The translations under genes and the position numbers were made by a program. DNA of 42,201 nucleotides from Lineolata rhizophorae (lineage: Eukaryota; Ascomycota; Dothideomycetes; Lineolatales; Lineolataceae): positions 1,222,180 through 1,264,380 of the forward strand of contig MU001674.1 of the NCBI GenBank assembly GCA_010093515.1, given 5' to 3'. The notes under the pieces were generated by a model. The model was not told the origin of the DNA. It worked only from the letters and a program-made list of their open reading frames with translations, and searched no databases. Of the stretch, positions 31,734-42,183 are shown piece by piece. Every line of letters begins with the position of its first letter. The first letter of the stretch is position 1.

Positions 31734-34169
31734 TTCTTTTGAGGAGGCGGGTGAGTGAAGTGAGTGAGTGGAGTCTGTGGGTGGGTAGAGTGAGTCGGCG
31801 AGTAAGTGTGCGTAGTGTGTGAGGTTCGCTGCGGAGGCTTCTTGGTAGGTTCGTTTAACGGATTTGACGCAAGATGGATTGGTTATAAGGAGTTGCGGGT
31901 TGCTTCGCTCGTGTGGCTAGGCCGTCGTAGGTACCGTAGGTAGGCCTTTGTTCTCTTTGTTCTTGGGAGGCGGTTCGAATCTTGCTACGAATTCTGCGCA
32001 TAAAGAGAGCTTCGAAATTGTAGGTGTCAAAGAGCTTGCACTTAGCTTGGTCAGCCATCGCGGGGTCTTTCTGTATGGCACCGTGGCCTGGCTTGGCTTG
32101 CTGAGCTGGCTATTTCTCGTTGGCTGCGGACCTTTGTACATATGCGAACAGTCGCACGAGCTGAGATATCTCCCATGCAGATAGGCAAACCGAAGCAAAT
32201 ACAACACGTGATTATCAAAACAGTAAAGCTTTACTAGCAGGAGCATATGCTACGGAAGTGTTGGGCTGCTAAGCCGGTGTTGTGCTTTCATCAACTACGA
32301 ATGCTTGGAAATCCCATGGAACGAAGAACCCACTTGCATCTGAAATGGCCACAATTCGTAGGTGATTGCTCCACAAGTGTTTGAAAAATTATCGCTATGT
32401 GAAGTGTATGCCTAAGTGCTATGATAATAACAATATGGGGTGAAGCGTTTCGCTATCAGAACGCTCGACTCGATTGTAGCTCGAAGAATATTTGGACAGT
32501 CAATTGACATCTGTCTTCCGCTCCTTGCTAGGTGGTGGTCAAATGAAAATCAGTCAGCACAACTCCAAAGTTTGGGCCGCCACGAGTCGAGTGAACAGAC
32601 GAGAGAACAGAAGACAGGACTCAACCTTGACGCCGTCGACTGAAAAGGCAAGTATAACAAGCTGGAAGCAATGACGCAAGCCCCGGCAGCTCGGCAGCTG
32701 TTCATGACAAGAAATTGAAGCGGCGGCCGGAGACGCGTCGGCTGCGTGCCGCCGCGCCGGACTCGCTGCCTCTCCCCACGCCGCAATTGCAAGGTTCATC
32801 GATAGGGACACGAGGGCTACAACTGCTCGAGGAATCAGTCCCGAGCACGCGGTCGCAGTGCCGGGCGACTGCTGTTGGCGCATCATGCATGCACGCACTA
32901 TTTCTCCGTCCAAGCTAGAGGACGTTTTGACGATTTGGCAAGGTGCAGCCGGGCCCTGGCACGGCTCCGCGCGCACTAACAGCGTGTTTCTTGCTGGGCC
33001 TGCCCGATCGGGCAGGTCCAGCCAGCCTGTCGTTGCTTGGTGGAGCTTGGCCCAGCCTCGGCCAGATCTGAGCGCCTCGCCGAGTTTCAAGCCCCTTCAC
33101 CTTCTTATCTGCGGGGCCCTCGTCGCCAGGACCCTCCGTATTTTGTTTCGCCCTTTTTCTTTTCTGCCGCTCGCCTGCGTCAAGCTGCCCGTTTGTCGCT
33201 CCGCACCCGACCAATGGCCGCGCCTTCCCGCCCGCGCTTTCGGCCTCGGACCCTGACTTCGTTCCCACAGGGCCCTTTTGCCTTTCTCCTCAGCAGCTAT
33301 GTGCTGGACCTGGAGCCCCAGGCGGCCAGGCTAGAACACCCCTGCATACCTTTCTAGCTCCCCGGACGCGGGTGCGCGCGCCCCCGCCGCTCCGGGCTGC
33401 CTCAGAGATAGGCGCGATAAGCCCCGGCGATCCTCGGCGGTCCATTCGTCGGAGCAGGCGACAAGAGATTTGAAGAAGCTTTCGCGAAGGGCCCCCGAAA
33501 TTTTTTTTCTTGAGCGACCATACCGAGCTTGCAAACTGGAGCCGTCGGCTCGGCTCTGGAACGGCCTAGGGTCTACTCCGTACAGCACGATCCTCTTGCT
33601 CTAATGGAGGTCCGAGCTCTTTGTTAGCTGCCCGCCGCCCTGCCGTGGGGAGGGAACCCGAGGGTAGGGTCCGCGGGGGCGGCGGGCCACCAGACAGTGC
33701 GTGTGTGCGTGTGTGCTGATGATGATGTGCCTATCGCGTTGTTTTCCTGGGATGCAGATACCGTTCTCGGTGGGCACCGTGGGCTCGTAGCTCGAGCCCT
33801 CCACCAGTTCCCGGCTGAAAATCGTGCATGGGATGGGGGCCCCGCGGTGATCGTCGTGCTGCGAGTATTTTAAGGCCGGACGGCTGCCACCTTGGGACGA
33901 GGCGTCTTCTGGAGTTGGCCAGGCCGGTACGGACGTGAGTTCAGGGAACCACTATTTCGTTAGTGGAGTGTGACATCTCCACTTCTTTTATTGTGTTCGC
34001 TTTCCCAACGCCTCTCTCGCTTTCCACCTTCCCGTCGCCCTCGACGGGACGTGCGACTGTTCTTCGCACTCTTCATCCGCGGGACACTCCTCTGTTAGGT
34101 AGCTGTCCACAGTAATCACGAAAAACGACACCCGTCCGTCGAACCAGCCACATCCCAACAACCACAACG
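31734..34169. other. 2.4-kb upstream region of the permease gene
   Basis: The first 700 bases are mixed and AT-rich to about 32460. From 32700 to 33400 the DNA is GC-rich with overlapping unrecognised ORFs on both strands. It carries a 28-bp near-palindrome (32994-33021), a TATTTTAAGG near 33866 that may be a TATA-like element, two overlapping hairpins (33949-33982), and a pyrimidine-rich leader before the ATG at 34170. No supported gene. Confidence 0.45.
32994..33021. repeat. 28-bp near-perfect inverted repeat
   Basis: The core CCTGCCCGATCGGGCAGG (18 bp, perfect) is flanked by CTGG-G and T-CCAG, so the arms extend to 14 bp each with one mismatch. It contains CCCGATCGGG. It lies about 1.15 kb upstream of the permease ATG. 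Confidence 0.85.
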
Positions 34170-36694
34170 ATGTCGTCGGACCCGCCGCGCAACGTCAGCA
34201 CCGCGTCTGCGGGACGCAACAAGAGCGTCAACCAGGAGCCCGTCACGTCGGTACTGCCCGGCGGCGATGTGCCCTACGACCCCAACCAGGAGTGGGACGC
34301 CGACGGCGAGGTCCTAGCCGCCCTTGGTTACAAGCCCGAGTTCAAGCGCGAGTTCTCGCTCTTCACCACCTTCTGCGTCAGCTTCGCCATCCTCGGCCTG
34401 CTGCCGAGCTTCGCGAGCACGCTGTACTACGGCATGGGGTATGCGGGCACGGCTGGTACGTACGAAGGGAGATCCTTGTGGTTAGCTAGGCCGGGGATTG
34501 CGTTTGTTAGCACTTGAAAGTTTCCCCGTACGCGGATTGCTGTTTGGCTTAAGCTTTCCGATTGCCGCCCTTGTGCACTTCGCCTTCGATCCCACTTTTA
34601 AGATTGAGGTTATGGTCAAATTCCACTTTCTTCTATGCTTTTGATCTTGAATTTGAACTTCTGGGTTTCACTTGCGACTGTGATGTTGGTTCTATTGATC
34701 CATTTGTTTCCTCACTTTGCTCAATCCCTATTCTCCGTGAACCTCATTCTTCGCGCTGCTACGGTTAGGGACGACAAAGCGAGTGGTTCCTCGAGCGGGA
34801 ATTTTGCATTCAAATGTACGATGAATTTGGCGTTCGTACGCTTAATTGCTGTGGGACTTTCTTTCTTGTTTCCTTTGTCATTGTCTGTTCTATTCTGAGA
34901 TGCTCTGTTCTGTCAAAGTCAAGCAAGCTCACACCCGCATTCAAACAGGTATGACATGGGGTTGGCTTGTTGCCATGATCGGCATTCAATGCGTCGCCAT
35001 GAGCATGGCCGAGCTATGTTCCTCCATGCCCACTTCTGGTGGTCTCTATTACGCCGCGGCCGTACTTGCGCCCAAGGGCTGGGGCCCCTTCGCGGCCTGG
35101 ATCACCGGGTGGTCCAATTGGATGGGCCAAGTGACAGGCGCGCCCTCGGTCAACTACGGCACGGCAGCCATGATTCTCGCCGCCGCTTCGATCATGAACC
35201 CGAGCTATGTGCCGACCAACTACCAGACCTTCCTGCTGACCGTCCTCATCATGCTGATCCACGCCTGCATGTCGAGCCTGCCCACGCGCTGGATTGCCAA
35301 GATCAATTCGGTCGGTTCCACGTTCAACATGCTCGCACTCATCGTCGTCCTCATCATCATCCCATCGGCAAACAACAGGGAGTCTCGGGGGCTGCCCAAG
35401 TTCACTCCCTCGTCCCAGGTGTGGGGAGACATCTACGAAGGCACTTCTTTTCCGCCTGGAGTGGCCGTTTTGATGTCGTTCGTTTCGGTGATTTGGACCA
35501 TGAGTGGGTCAGTTGCTCTTTTTTTCAATTATTTTATTGTCGTCAAGTCAACCCAGAGTTGATTTTGTTTGAGAAATCGTCGCGTTAGGAGGAATGAGTT
35601 GAAGCAGGACAGAGTGGTTTAATATTAGCGCGATTTTCGCGCCTCGGCGCGAGTCGAGTCCGGTGCGCACGGGCGCACGGGCGCGGCACCCGCCATTTTC
35701 CTTGCACTTCCCCGTCTTGCAGTCACCAACAACACAACTCAGTGCTCACTTTGACTCACTTTGACTGTATTAACTAACTTTTCTTGTTCAAAGATATGAT
35801 TCGCCCTTCCATTTGGCGGAGGAGTGCTCCAATGCAAATATTGCGTCGCCGCGCGCCATCGTGCTGACTTCGTCTGTCGGCGGCATATTCGGCTGGTTTC
35901 TCCAACTCGTCGTCGCTTACACTGTCGTGTCCATCGACGATGCGCTCGAATCGCCCGTCGGGCAGCCCTTCGCAGCCTACCTCGATCAGATCCTGCCCCA
36001 GCGCATCTCGATGGCGATCCTCGCGCTGAGCATCGTGGCAGGCTTCTTCATGGGCCAGGGATGCATGATCGCGGCCAGCCGGGTGACGTTCGCGTACGCG
36101 CGCGACGACTGCTTCCCCTTGTCCAACATCTGGAAGCAGGTGAACCCGGTGACGCGCACGCCCGTCAACGCGGTGTGGTTCAACTGCGGCATCGGCATCA
36201 TCTGCCTACTGCTCATCTTCGGCGGAGAGCTGGCGGTCGGCGCGCTGTTCTCCATCGGCGCCATCGCCATGTTCGTCGCCTTCACCACGCCCATCTTCAT
36301 CCGCACCTTCTTCGTCGGCAACCGCTTCCGGCGCGGGCCCTGGCACCTGGGCCGCTTCTCGCCCTACATCGGCGCCCTCGCGTCCGCCTTCGTCGCCCTC
36401 ATGGTGCCCATCCTCTGCCTGCCCACCGTCACGGGCGACGACCTCACCCCCGACCTCATGAACTGGACCTGCCTCGTCTACGGCGGGCCCATGCTGTTCG
36501 TCCTCGTCTGGTGGGCCGTGTCGGCGAGGACCTGGTTCAAGGGTCCGAAGGTCAACGTCGAGCATTTGATGCTGGGCGACGGCGGGGCCGCGGTCGTGCA
36601 GGGCAAGGATGCGGACGCGGACGCGGACGCGGATAGTAGCGGGGCGCCGGAGGTGGTGGGCGGGAAGGCGGCCGAGGACTTGAAGAAGTTGTGA
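34170..36694 (+). CDS. Amino acid/GABA-type permease (APC superfamily)
   Basis: Exons are 34170-34455, 34949-35507 and 35794-36694, 1746 nt in total (581 aa). Introns are 493 nt (GTACGT...AAACAG) and 286 nt (GTCAGT...CTAAC...CAAAG), much longer than others here. Phase matches at both. After a soluble N-terminus of about 70 residues, about 12 membrane helices follow. Family marks are FSLFTTFCVSFAILGLLPS (helix 1), AELCSSMPTSGGLYYAAAVL (helix 2), WSNWMGQVTGAPSVNYG, the YDSPFHLAEECSNANIASP block (from about 283) and MGQGCMIAASRVTFAYARDD. These define the fungal amino acid/choline transporter family (GABA permease/Bat1-like). The C-terminal tail holds a (Asp-Ala)n run from a GCGGAC repeat. It should import an amino acid, GABA, choline or polyamine across the plasma membrane or an organelle membrane; the substrate cannot be told from sequence. 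Confidence 0.92.
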
Positions 36695-37305
36695 AGGGTG
36701 CGGGGATTGCATTTGCGCGGATGCAAAGCGAAAAGGCTGGTTTAGGTGGTTGTCCTTTTGTTGCTCTTTTTTTTTTTTTTGGCATGAGAACGATGATTAA
36801 AACGTTGTTTTACTTAGATACGAATTTTAACGCTTGTTTGGGCCCTTGGTCGAGGGCTTCGGCGGTCCTTCTTCCTAGCCACCATTCGAACCTAGTTACT
36901 ACTACGTAAGTAGGCCTCATCACTCCAGTGAAATGCACATATGTAGATGGACGTTGAGTTCACGTTACCGATACCAATAAGTGTCCGTGGAGTGCTTAAA
37001 GCATTTCTTTGCGGCTTAAGGTGAATTTTGCAATTGTTGCGCGGTGGATTTAGAACAGAACCATGCGAAAGTACACAGAATTGACCACAAATCGCGCCAT
37101 TAGCTAGCCCAAACCCCAGAGCGAATATAAACACCTCCTTTATTGACCGAAAGCATAGAATGTCCGAAGTGCATCAGAGCTCGGGAGCACTCAGCAACAG
37201 TGTGGAAGTGAGAACTCCAATACCCGTTGTCGTCCCAGTCTATGTTCCCGAATCGTCGCGCGCCCGAACATCCAAAGGAAAAATCTTAAAAGCTTCGAGC
37301 GCCGG
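36695..37305. other. Spacer downstream of the permease gene
   Basis: It contains a run of about 14 T near 36767-36780 and AT-rich DNA. A plus-strand ORF (37160-37411) overlaps the end of the small minus-strand gene and has no recognised features. No gene supported. Confidence 0.4.
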
Positions 37306-37606
37306 CTACACCCAGCCAAAACCGAAGGTGAACTGGCGTGGATTGGCATTATCTAATAGTATAAGAGCGGGGAGAAAAAAAGGCGCTCATGTTAGAATGC
37401 ATGCAAAATAGAGGGATTGGCGCAATGAGCATGCATGGAGCGTGCAGTGATGAGTACTGACTTTCGAGTAGCCGCTGCACTCGGCGGTTCAGTCTGTAGG
37501 TTGCGATGGCGAGGCCGATCATAATAAGTGCGGTAACGGCGCTGAAAAGTCCGAAGTAGAGCTCGATTTTATCGCCGGCGGAAAGGGTGCGGGCTTGCAA
37601 TGCCAT
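37306..37606 (-). CDS. Probable 63-aa single-helix membrane protein
   Basis: Exons are 37606-37462 and 37352-37306, 192 nt in total (63 aa). The 109-nt intron has donor GTCAGT, a TTCTAAC branch site, then a long pyrimidine tract and acceptor ACTATTAG, and phase 1 is kept. The protein starts MALQARTLSAGDKIELYFGL, has one helix (about 15-36, including FGLFSAVTALIMIGLAIATY), then a basic RLNRRVQRLLE and an end NPRQFTFGFGWV. Positive charges after the helix suggest the C-terminus is cytosolic. I do not recognise the family. Support is the clean splice signals and the amphipathic charge pattern; the case against is the small size. Confidence 0.5.
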
Positions 37607-38145
37607 TGTGGATTTGAATGTGGAGTATGAGAGAAAGCGAAGTTTGGTTTGGTTCAATTACCCTGACCTCTCCCTGCTACGGGATATGTAGGCGAGAAAG
37701 CGAAGTTAGGTCCGCCTAGGTAGAACCTCCTCAACCAGTACTATACTAGATCTGGTTAGTACCCTGCTAACCTTCTAGTTATCTATTATAGCATACAGCT
37801 CTCATGTATTATATAATCAACACAAAGTGCATTGAGGATGGTCCATGGCGATGGACAGCTCTCTTATGATCAGCTACGAGAGGCTGTTTGTGCGGCCTGA
37901 ATTCAATCACAAAGGGAGTAGGTTTTGGAGTCAATTGATACATTGCATCAGCGTTATCAATCTGTAATTAGTGCCCAAGCCTGGTATGCAATGTGGTAAC
38001 TTATCTAGACTTGATTTAGCCTCGCTAACCCCTGCTCTGCCCCACAGTCCCAGCCAATTAGCGCTTCCCCACACTTCCCAGAGTCAAGTATTCCGTAGAA
38101 CGGAGGAGGCTACAGCTTCCTCGCAGAGTCTTGCTCCCCACCGCC
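37607..38145. other. AT-rich spacer
   Basis: It contains a 14-nt direct repeat, GAGAAAGCGAAGTT (near 37630 and 37692), an inverted repeat GTCCAT/ATGGAC near 37840-37855, and CCTAGGTA-type sequence near 37716. No gene is supported; it holds the promoter of the small membrane protein and the 3' flank of the dienelactone hydrolase gene. Confidence 0.45.
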
Positions 38146-38895
38146 CTAATCAAGCAGAAACTGCCTCAGCCAGGCGACCACGGCATTCTTCCCCCTCACC
38201 ATGGCATCGCGCTCGCCCGCCTTCCCCGGATCGCCCCGCGAGAAGCACGCGTGCTCGACGCCCGGGAAGTGCTGGTAGTCGAACGGCACGCCGCGCCTCT
38301 GCAGCGTGTCGAACGTGTACGACTTCAGCTCGGGCGAGTACGCGGGGTCGATCTCGGGGGCGAGGACCTGGGTCGGCGCCGCGACGCCGTCGACGTCGGC
38401 CTTGGCCAGGAGGGACGGATGGCCGGCGGATATGCAGTCGACCAGCGGCGGCCCGCCGCCGGCCGGCTTGGCGCCCAGGCGAAAGACGGCCCAGCCGCCG
38501 TAGCAGAAGCCGACGGCGCCGACGCGGCCGTGCCTCTCGCGCAGCGCGCGCGCGCACGCCGCCATCTCGGGCTCGCGGTCCTCGCGCCCGTTGCCCTGCA
38601 TGAAGCCCGCGACGTCGACCTCGTCCCAGCGCCCGCGGGCGACGGGCTCGAACGGGATCACCTTGCCGCCGAAGAAGTCGGGCACGTACACGGTCGCGGA
38701 CGCCTCGCGCGCGTAGTGGTCGGCCAGCAGCCGGATGTTGGGCCACGTCCAGCCGAGCAGGTCGTGGATGACGAGCACGCCGGCGGACGGGTTGTCGCCC
38801 GTGATGTAGGCGTCGTTGTCAGCGAGCTTGCCGGTATGGCCGGTGGGCGTGCCGTCCCACTGGAAGCCCTTGAGGCAGCAGGAAGATACGGCCAT
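38146..38895 (-). CDS. Dienelactone hydrolase family protein
   Basis: A single exon of 249 aa, full length for the family. The N-terminus MAVSSCCLKGFQWDGTPTGH is typical of fungal members. The fold marks are VLVIHDLLGWTWPNIRLLAD, VYVPDFFGG, and the nucleophile elbow GFCYGG (Cys131). Asp183 (PEID) and His215 (GVEHACFSRGD) complete the Cys-Asp-His triad. Related enzymes open dienelactones or hydrolyse other small esters in the cytosol; the natural substrate in fungi is mostly unknown. There are no introns and no targeting signal. It is divergent from the MFS transporter across 1.1 kb, so shared regulation is possible but not shown. Confidence 0.92.
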   Translation of the reverse strand: MAVSSCCLKGFQWDGTPTGHTGKLADNDAYITGDNPSAGVLVIHDLLGWTWPNIRLLADHYAREASATVYVPDFFGGKVIPFEPVARGRWDEVDVAGFMQGNGREDREPEMAACARALRERHGRVGAVGFCYGGWAVFRLGAKPAGGGPPLVDCISAGHPSLLAKADVDGVAAPTQVLAPEIDPAYSPELKSYTFDTLQRRGVPFDYQHFPGVEHACFSRGDPGKAGERDAMVRGKNAVVAWLRQFLLD

Positions 38896-40036
38896 TATAT
38901 TCTCGGGCAGGTATGTCGGCGGTGAAGACGAGAGGTGTTGGCAGGTGGAGGGCCTCCGAAGGGGTTTGAAGCAGTGCTAACGAAGCGAGCTTTCCGGAAC
39001 CTACTTAAATAAAGGTCGGCGTAACGATACCCACGATCCCTTCTCGGCGCTACTGTGAGTCAGAGCTCACTCGCAAACCGCAACTCATACGGCAGTTGGA
39101 CATGGTGCGGTTCTACCCTGGCCCCAACCCCGCCGCACCTAAAATACAAGGTTGCTAGGTTCGGCAAAGATCAGGCCATTCACGTTGCTTCGTCTCACTA
39201 CTATGCATTCAATACCCTATAGGATAGAAAGGAAGGCCGCTAGAAGTGGGATTCAGCCATCAGAGCATTGTTGGAGCATGGTACGAGGTAACAACATCCA
39301 ACTGTACGGCAATCAACCGGCCCGTAAGGCGAAAATTTCCGGAATGGACTGGACGTTCCTTTGCTCTTTTCTCGAACTGCAGGATGGCTTATGTAGCGCC
39401 ATCCCGCGATATGGAGAGTCTATCATCTCGTCCGTTTCGTCCGTCTCCCCCTTCCCGATCGGGTACGACGACGCGCGGACAGCAACAATGCCCCCAGTTG
39501 TCAACTCACTCCGCGACCAACATTCGCGACCGCTTTCTTAGATTTAGCCTGCCAGTTGCCCTATTTCCGACAAAGAGAGCTGGAAAGCGATTCCTGGAAA
39601 GTGGTTCCTGGAAATCTGCACGAATGCGTGGCTACAACAACCAGTAGAACCTCTAGCGTCTCCACAGCGTGACGTGTTGGGTGGCGCGAGTGGTCGAAAC
39701 CCTTGCCCTCGGAGCTCCGACCGCCTCAACATCGCAACCCCTCTCGACGCATGCCGCTGACTCTTATAAGGCACCCAACGGGCAATTTCCATAGACTTCT
39801 CGAGCTCCCCGCTTCGGCGTTGACGCTTTGCAAGCGCCCATAGGTTGCACGCTTTTGAATTGACTAATAAATGCAGCGCTTTCCGTCGGGTATAACAAAT
39901 AAGAATGCAGAGTGCGCACGATCTCTGAAAAGTGTGCAAAAAGACTTCAGTGGAATCTCTTCATATAAAAAGGCACTCCTCCGGTGTATTTCCTTCATCG
40001 TTTCGGTCAATTGGAACTTCTTGACTTCACATCGAC
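38896..40036. promoter_or_regulatory. Divergent promoter region, hydrolase and MFS transporter
   Basis: This 1.1-kb spacer separates the dienelactone hydrolase (-) and the MFS gene (+). CATATAAAAAGG at 39962-39973 is a good TATA box, 64-75 bases before the MFS ATG. Two copies of TTCCTGGAAA lie at about 39583-39609. ORFs at 39152-39647 (+) and 39544-39939 (-) have no recognised similarity. Confidence 0.5.
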
Positions 40037-42044
40037 ATGGCCGCCTCTGAGGAAAGCACCCTCGAGCTTGCTGCGTTCAACGGAGATGATGGCGACGAAG
40101 AGACCCACCATGGGCCAGAGTTCGCTTTGCCTCCAGCAGATCGTGGTAAGGATGCGTGGATGTTCCTGTGTGCTTGCTTCATAGTTGAAGCTATGGTATG
40201 GGGTGAGTGTTTTCTATCATGTGTCGCCGCAGTTTTCGATTTCGTTGTTCCTTGTCCTATGTCGTTTTTAAGACGTCCAATTGAAAAGCGGCCGTCTCGA
40301 GATGAGGCTTCGCGTCACGAATTCATGTCCGGCCTTTTCCTTCCATGTCTTATACCACCTACATTTAAAAAGATCATCGTACAGTTGCCATAATCATTGG
40401 AGAGAGTAGATACAAGCTGACAATGTATATTGTATATCAATTCATCCCACAGGGTTTCCTTTCTCCTTCGGTGTATTCCAAACCTATTACTCAACCCATG
40501 AACCATTTTCTTCGGAACCTTCCGGTATCGCAGCCGTTGGCACCACCTCAACGGTAAGACTTGCTCTTCAATCTTTCTCCTCCCCTTTACTCACTCTCCA
40601 GGGAATCCTGTATTTCTCAGCGCCTCTAGCTTTGGCAATTGCTCAGGCATGGCCACGCGTCCGCAGACCCTCTGCCGCAGCTGGTCTCATCTTGACCATC
40701 ATCGGCCTCATTGGCGCGTCGTTCGCGAACACCGTTCCCCATTTAATAGCCACCCAAGGCGTGATATACGCCGTTGGAGGGACGGTATTGTACTTTCCCA
40801 TGTTCATCTACCTCGACGAATGGTTCATTCAGCGCAAAGGACTGGCTTTTGGCATCATGTGGGCGGGGACTGGCGCAAGTGGAGCTACCATTCCATTGGT
40901 CATGGAAGCTGCCCTTTCAAGATGGGGTTTTAGAACTACGCTGAGGGCATGGAGTGTTGCCATGGTGCGTTGCACCTCATATTCAGCACTACTAATCGAA
41001 CAAATTCAGCTGACAAAGGGTAATTAGTTCCTTCTAACCACGCCGGCACTGTTCTATCTACGCGGCCGGCTCCCGGTTCAACACCAGTACACTGGTTTCC
41101 GCAATCTTGACCTTACTTGCCTCAGGACTGGCACATTCTGGATTTTCCAAACAGGAAATATTTTCGAAAGCCTTGGATTCTTTATGCCATCCATTTACTT
41201 ACCGTGTACGTTCCTTCAATTCTCCCTTGAATTATAATGTCGACAGTTCGTTGCTTGCAACTTGTGTTTTTGTGTCATTTCATATTCCCTTACCCATGCT
41301 CCATACTCCAAAGCCTTATTACAATTATACTTTTACCGTTCTCATTGGCCTCTACCCATGATCGCTACCAAGAAAGAAATATCTCTCCGCGGTAGACTTC
41401 GATCTTCAGGCATCCCATTTACCACCACTTACGCAACAGCCTTTCCGAACAGAACTTACTAACCACCGCCAGCTTACTCGACCTCCATCGGCCTCTCCCA
41501 TCTAACCTCGACCCTCTCCCTCTCAACCTACAACCTCGCCACCGTCGCCGGCTTCATCCTCTTCGGCGCCCTCACCGACCGCTACGACGTCACCACCGTC
41601 ATCCTGATGTCCACCCTCGGCGCCACCTTCTCGATCCTGCTTCTCTGGGGCCTTTCGTCCTCCTCCGCCCTCGTCTACCTCTTCGCCGTCGCCTACGGCG
41701 TCACCGCCGGCGGCTACTCCACGTTTGGCCAGGGCTGCGTCCCGCTCATCCGGCGGGCGTGCGGGAGGTTCAACGAGGGCAGAGGCGCGGCGGACGGCGA
41801 GCCCGGACGGGGGCGCGTCAGGACGGCCGATACGGGCATGGTGGTGGCGCTGCTTGCGGCCGGGAGGGGGATCGGCTCGATCACGAGCGGGCCGATTAGC
41901 GAGGCGCTGATTGGGGAGGGGGCGGGGCTGGGGAAGGCGATTGGCGCCTATGGGACGAGTTACGGGATCTTGGTCATTTGGAGCGGTGTCACGGCGGCTT
42001 TGGGCGGCCTTGCGTGGGTTGCGAGGGTGGTGGGGATGGTTTAA
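40037..42044 (+). CDS. MFS transporter, monocarboxylate-type
   Basis: Exons are 40037-40202, 40453-40553, 40602-40964, 41028-41205 and 41473-42044, 1380 nt in total (459 aa). Donors are GTGAGT, GTAAGA, GTGCGT and GTACGT. Phase agrees throughout, and the fourth junction restores LPSYSTSIGLSHL. The soluble N-terminus is acidic. Helix 1 (DAWMFLCACFIVEAMVWGFP) leads into FSFGVFQTYYSTHEPF, typical of fungal monocarboxylate-porter (MCH-like) proteins. Other marks are YFPMFIYLDEWFIQRKGLAFG (helices 4-5), SIGLSHLTSTLSLSTYNLAT, and FGALTDRYD between helices 8 and 9. The cytosolic insert RACGRFNEGRGAADGEPGRG is longer than I expect. Introns 1 and 4 are long (250 and 267 nt). The substrate is unknown; members carry monocarboxylates, riboflavin or secondary metabolites. 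Confidence 0.85.
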
Positions 42045-42151
42045 TAGGAGGAGGTGGATGAATATGGTCGCGAGACACGGCTGTAGATGGGAAGGGGGCT
42101 GTCGGACAAGTCTGTTGGCGGTGGTAATGATTTGGTAGGTAACCGTTCCTA

Positions 42152-42183
42152 TCAGGGTATGACCCGCCCTCAGGGTATGACCC
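42152..42183. repeat. Two direct copies of a 14-bp motif
   Basis: TCAGGGTATGACCC occurs exactly at 42152-42165 and 42170-42183, an 18-base period, just beyond the MFS stop. More copies may lie beyond the window edge. Confidence 0.8.

Noticed and set aside
31965-31990. Possible tRNA T-loop (GGTTCGAATC)
   Set aside because: The flanking bases do not form a 5-bp T stem and no D arm or acceptor stem can be built upstream.
34456-34948. snoRNA in the long permease intron
   Set aside because: A GTGATGT resembling a C box and a distant CTGA were seen, but there is no terminal stem or credible guide spacing.
35714-35721. TCTTGCAG as the acceptor of the second permease intron
   Set aside because: Using it keeps the phase but reaches a TAA after about 18 codons; the CAAAG at 35793 restores the conserved YDSPFHL block.
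34170-42044. Secondary-metabolite gene cluster
   Set aside because: There is a permease, a hydrolase and an MFS carrier, but no polyketide synthase, non-ribosomal synthetase, terpene synthase, P450 or pathway regulator in the window.
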